Below are positions 62,002 to 64,000 of a stretch of DNA of 64,000 nucleotides, one piece after another (position 1 is the stretch's first letter; the number at the start of each line of letters is the position of its first letter). The stretch comes from CAXBBB01 sp963815505 (lineage in GTDB: Bacteria; Bacteroidota; Rhodothermia; Rhodothermales; BA12). The notes beneath the pieces were generated by a model, which was not told where the DNA came from, did not search any database, and was given only the letters and a program-made list of their open reading frames with translations. The translations under genes and the position numbers were made by a program. Location: assembly GCA_963815505.1 (NCBI GenBank), contig CAWFGU010000021.1, positions 1 to 64,000 on the forward strand, read 5' to 3'.

Positions 62002-64000
62002 ATGCGCGTTTTCTTCTTCCCCCTCCTGCTTGCGGCGCTCCTCGCCCCGCACTCGGCCTCCGCTCAGGCTATCCCGCCCGGCGTCACGGCTGCTCAGCCG
62101 CTGGCGAGCGTCGCCACGGGCCTGGGCGAATTGCGCATGACGACGGTCGACAAGCCGTTCGTGTTCGTGCACCGCCCCGACGTAGCCCCCGCCGATTGGA
62201 AGCGCCCGGTCGAGCAACTGCGCGACGTCGTGCGCTCATGGGAGGTCTTCTTGCTTGGGCTGGGCATCCCCTACCAACTCATCGACGACGACGACCTCGA
62301 GGACGGATTGCCGCGCCACGCCCGCGTACTCGTGTTGCCGGGCTCCGAACTGATCACGCGCAGGCAAGAGCGCCAGGTCGAGCGCTTCGTGTCGCGCGGC
62401 GGAGGGTTGGTGGCCCAGGGCCGCATCGGGCTGATGGACGACGACGGACGCGGCGGCGACCGCAACGAAGAGTTTTTTCGCACCCTGTTCGGCGCCGAGT
62501 ATGTCGACGCGCTTCCGCCACAAGAAGGTGGCATCTTCCAATCGCTCGACGGATCGCACCCCGTTACGGCAGGAATCGAACCCGGCTATCTGATGAACTT
62601 AGTGGCTCAGGTGCCGACATCGGCGGCGCTGCCCATCACGGCCCAGCCACTGGGCGCCCTGTTGACGTACAACGCGCCCGATCAAGCGGCCTTTGACGGT
62701 CTGACGATGCTGATGAGCGGCGAACACGAGCGGGGCCGCTTCGTCTGGACCCGCTTCCGCCCTTCCGACGTGTCGCGCGAGCCGGAGCAGCAGCGGGTAT
62801 ACGTGACGCTGCTGATCAACGCGCTGGCCTACGTCACCGACGTACCGGTAGCGAGCATTCGCCCATGGCCGCGTGGACGCGTGTCGGCCGTCACGCCGGT
62901 CGTGATCCCGCTCGTCGGCGACCTGAACCTCTTTCGCCCGTCGATGACCCGGCTGATGGATGCCCTCGAACGCGAGCAATCTCCGGCGACGTTCTTTCTC
63001 ACGTCCGAAAAAGCGGCACTCTTCACCGACATTATGGAGCGCGGCGCGCAAATCGGCGAGTTGGCGCTGTCTTCCGCCGACGATCGCGTGCTGCGCGGAC
63101 GTACGCTCGACGAGCAAATCCAGCGTTTGACCGACGGCGTCGAGTTGCTCTCGCGCTACGGCTCGAACATCAGCGGTATCCATCCGCCTGCGGGCTTCTA
63201 CGACGAGAACACGATCCGCGCGATGGAGGAAGCCGGACTGCGCTACCTGCTTCGCTTCCCCCCGCACCCCAGTGCAGGCATCGACCCGTTGGGACTGACC
63301 GAACGCGCCGACTATCGCGAAACCCGCTTCGGCTACCTGATCGACCCGGACACGCTCCGCGTCATCGGCGAGGTCGGCATCTCAGATGTGAACGCGGCTG
63401 GAATCGTCTCGACCGAGGCGATTCCCAGCCAGATCACGTTCGACGACAGCATCGGCCGTCCCGTCGACGAAATCGATCGGCTGGGCACCAGTCCTGACGC
63501 CGTTCGCAACGGCGCACCGCGCAACGTGCCACCTGATCCGCGCGATGGGGCTGTGCCCGATGTATACGATCGTCGCGACCGCACGGCGGGTTACGAAGAC
63601 GAGGAGCCAGTCGCGGTCGATCCCCTCGCCGACTTTCGCACACGCGAACGGACACGGACGCGCCGCCGCCCTGGAAGCCGCACGAGTTCGGCGATCCCCG
63701 AGCCTGCGCGAACCCCGACCGCGCGGACCACGACCGCCGAGCAGCGCAGCGACCAAGCCGCCGCCGACCCAACGTTGCGGGACAACCGGACCCCCAACCG
63801 CGCCTTGCTCCACGGATTACCCGCCAATGAGTCGGATCCGCGGTTCAACAACCGTCCCCTTCGCCCCGGAGGCACGTCGGTGATGATGGAGGGCGAGACG
63901 TCGACCGGCTACACCGATGGAACGATGGCCGACGGTGCACTGCCGACACCCGAACCCGAAGACGTGTATTCGCCCGGCACACAGGGCGTAGCCCGCCCCT
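62002..64000 (+). CDS. Exported GATase-like + NodB-like protein (partial)
   Basis: At least 666 codons, open to the right edge. Signal peptide MRVFFFPLLLAALLAPHSAS...AQ. Domain order repeats that of the preceding gene: a GATase-like segment ('SWEVFLLGLGIPYQLIDDDD', 'RHARVLVLPGSELITRRQER', 'QVERFVSRGGGLVAQGRIG'), then from ~290 a NodB-like domain ('TPVVIPLVGDLN', 'ALEREQSPATFFLTSEKAAL', 'ERGAQIGELALSS', 'SNISGIHPPAGFYDENTIRA', 'MEEAGLRYLL'). The Asp pair of motif 1 and the His pair of motif 2 are missing. From ~500 the protein turns into a disordered Arg/Pro/Thr/Asp-rich tail. It is likely a diverged paralogue of the upstream gene, secreted or periplasmic. Confidence 0.72.
   Translation, partial: MRVFFFPLLLAALLAPHSASAQAIPPGVTAAQPLASVATGLGELRMTTVDKPFVFVHRPDVAPADWKRPVEQLRDVVRSWEVFLLGLGIPYQLIDDDDLEDGLPRHARVLVLPGSELITRRQERQVERFVSRGGGLVAQGRIGLMDDDGRGGDRNEEFFRTLFGAEYVDALPPQEGGIFQSLDGSHPVTAGIEPGYLMNLVAQVPTSAALPITAQPLGALLTYNAPDQAAFDGLTMLMSGEHERGRFVWTRFRPSDVSREPEQQRVYVTLLINALAYVTDVPVASIRPWPRGRVSAVTPVVIPLVGDLNLFRPSMTRLMDALEREQSPATFFLTSEKAALFTDIMERGAQIGELALSSADDRVLRGRTLDEQIQRLTDGVELLSRYGSNISGIHPPAGFYDENTIRAMEEAGLRYLLRFPPHPSAGIDPLGLTERADYRETRFGYLIDPDTLRVIGEVGISDVNAAGIVSTEAIPSQITFDDSIGRPVDEIDRLGTSPDAVRNGAPRNVPPDPRDGAVPDVYDRRDRTAGYEDEEPVAVDPLADFRTRERTRTRRRPGSRTSSAIPEPARTPTARTTTAEQRSDQAAADPTLRDNRTPNRALLHGLPANESDPRFNNRPLRPGGTSVMMEGETSTGYTDGTMADGALPTPEPEDVYSPGTQGVARP

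Overview
The window is GC-rich DNA, densely packed with genes on both strands. Several markers point to the Bacteroidota-Rhodothermota branch: a SusC/SusD pair, a C-terminal type IX secretion sorting domain, and the trio rpmB-rpmG-DUF4295 followed by tRNA-Pro. The high GC, weak ribosome binding sites, FliA/WhiG-type sigma factor and ferredoxin-dependent 2-oxoacid oxidoreductase suggest a Rhodothermota (Rhodothermales-like) member rather than a classical Bacteroides. This placement is an inference from gene content only. I see no rRNA, CRISPR array, prophage or intact insertion sequence.

Layout, left to right. 1-4458: the N-terminal part of a very large secreted beta-propeller/CARDB protein that runs off the left edge. 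4815-7987: a PQQ-type sugar dehydrogenase translationally coupled to a PqqU/YncD-like TonB receptor. 7995-10141: a coupled DUF4130 protein and radical-SAM protein, putatively for DNA repair or modification. 10216-13224: a PAS/GAF hybrid histidine kinase. 13395-17538: ispE, a frameshifted acetyltransferase, a CbpA-type DnaJ, an outer-membrane protein and a lipoprotein. 17573-20054: an FtsX/LolC-type permease, the ribosomal-protein trio and tRNA-Pro. 20137-26238: an M28 peptidase, a VIT/VWA protein with a T9SS tail and a two-component system. 26679-31633: a MurF-like ligase with an N-terminal membrane domain, a broken lipoprotein, pyrR-pyrB and apaG. 31999-35350: korA-korB, separated by a cluster of short palindromes. 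35477-38582: an AcuC-type deacetylase, pnuC plus a nicotinamide riboside kinase (NAD salvage), and a flavin reductase. 38760-41613: hrcA-grpE-dnaJ. 41823-46381: DinB, GH97, MtfA peptidase and the FliA/WhiG sigma factor. 46652-49516: a cytochrome c maturation set (ccmB, C, D, E) plus DUF1499. 49558-52000: a DraG-type hydrolase, a PPOX protein and murB. 52286-56769: susC-susD. 56976-64000: a polysaccharide-synthase-like locus with a GT2 synthase, a Gln-rich membrane protein and two proteins pairing a GATase-like domain with a NodB-like domain.

Several units form coherent modules. PqqU-like plus Asd-like suggests import of the cofactor used by the neighbouring enzyme. PnuC plus the kinase scavenges nicotinamide riboside. 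HrcA-GrpE-DnaJ is a heat-shock operon. CcmBCDE handles haem export and chaperoning, and this CcmE carries the CxxxY rather than the HxxxY haem-binding motif. The last 7 kb looks like a surface-polysaccharide synthesis and processing locus with degenerate deacetylase domains, and is the best candidate here for something not yet described.

A window-wide peculiarity is the number of genes broken by a single-base frame change: acetyltransferase, murF (twice), a lipoprotein, DinB, GH97 leader, DUF1499, susC (twice), GT2 and the first GATase/NodB gene. Nearly all are +1. I read these mainly as assembly insertions, because essential genes are hit and the protein continues normally on both sides. Coordinates below therefore span the reconstructed genes.
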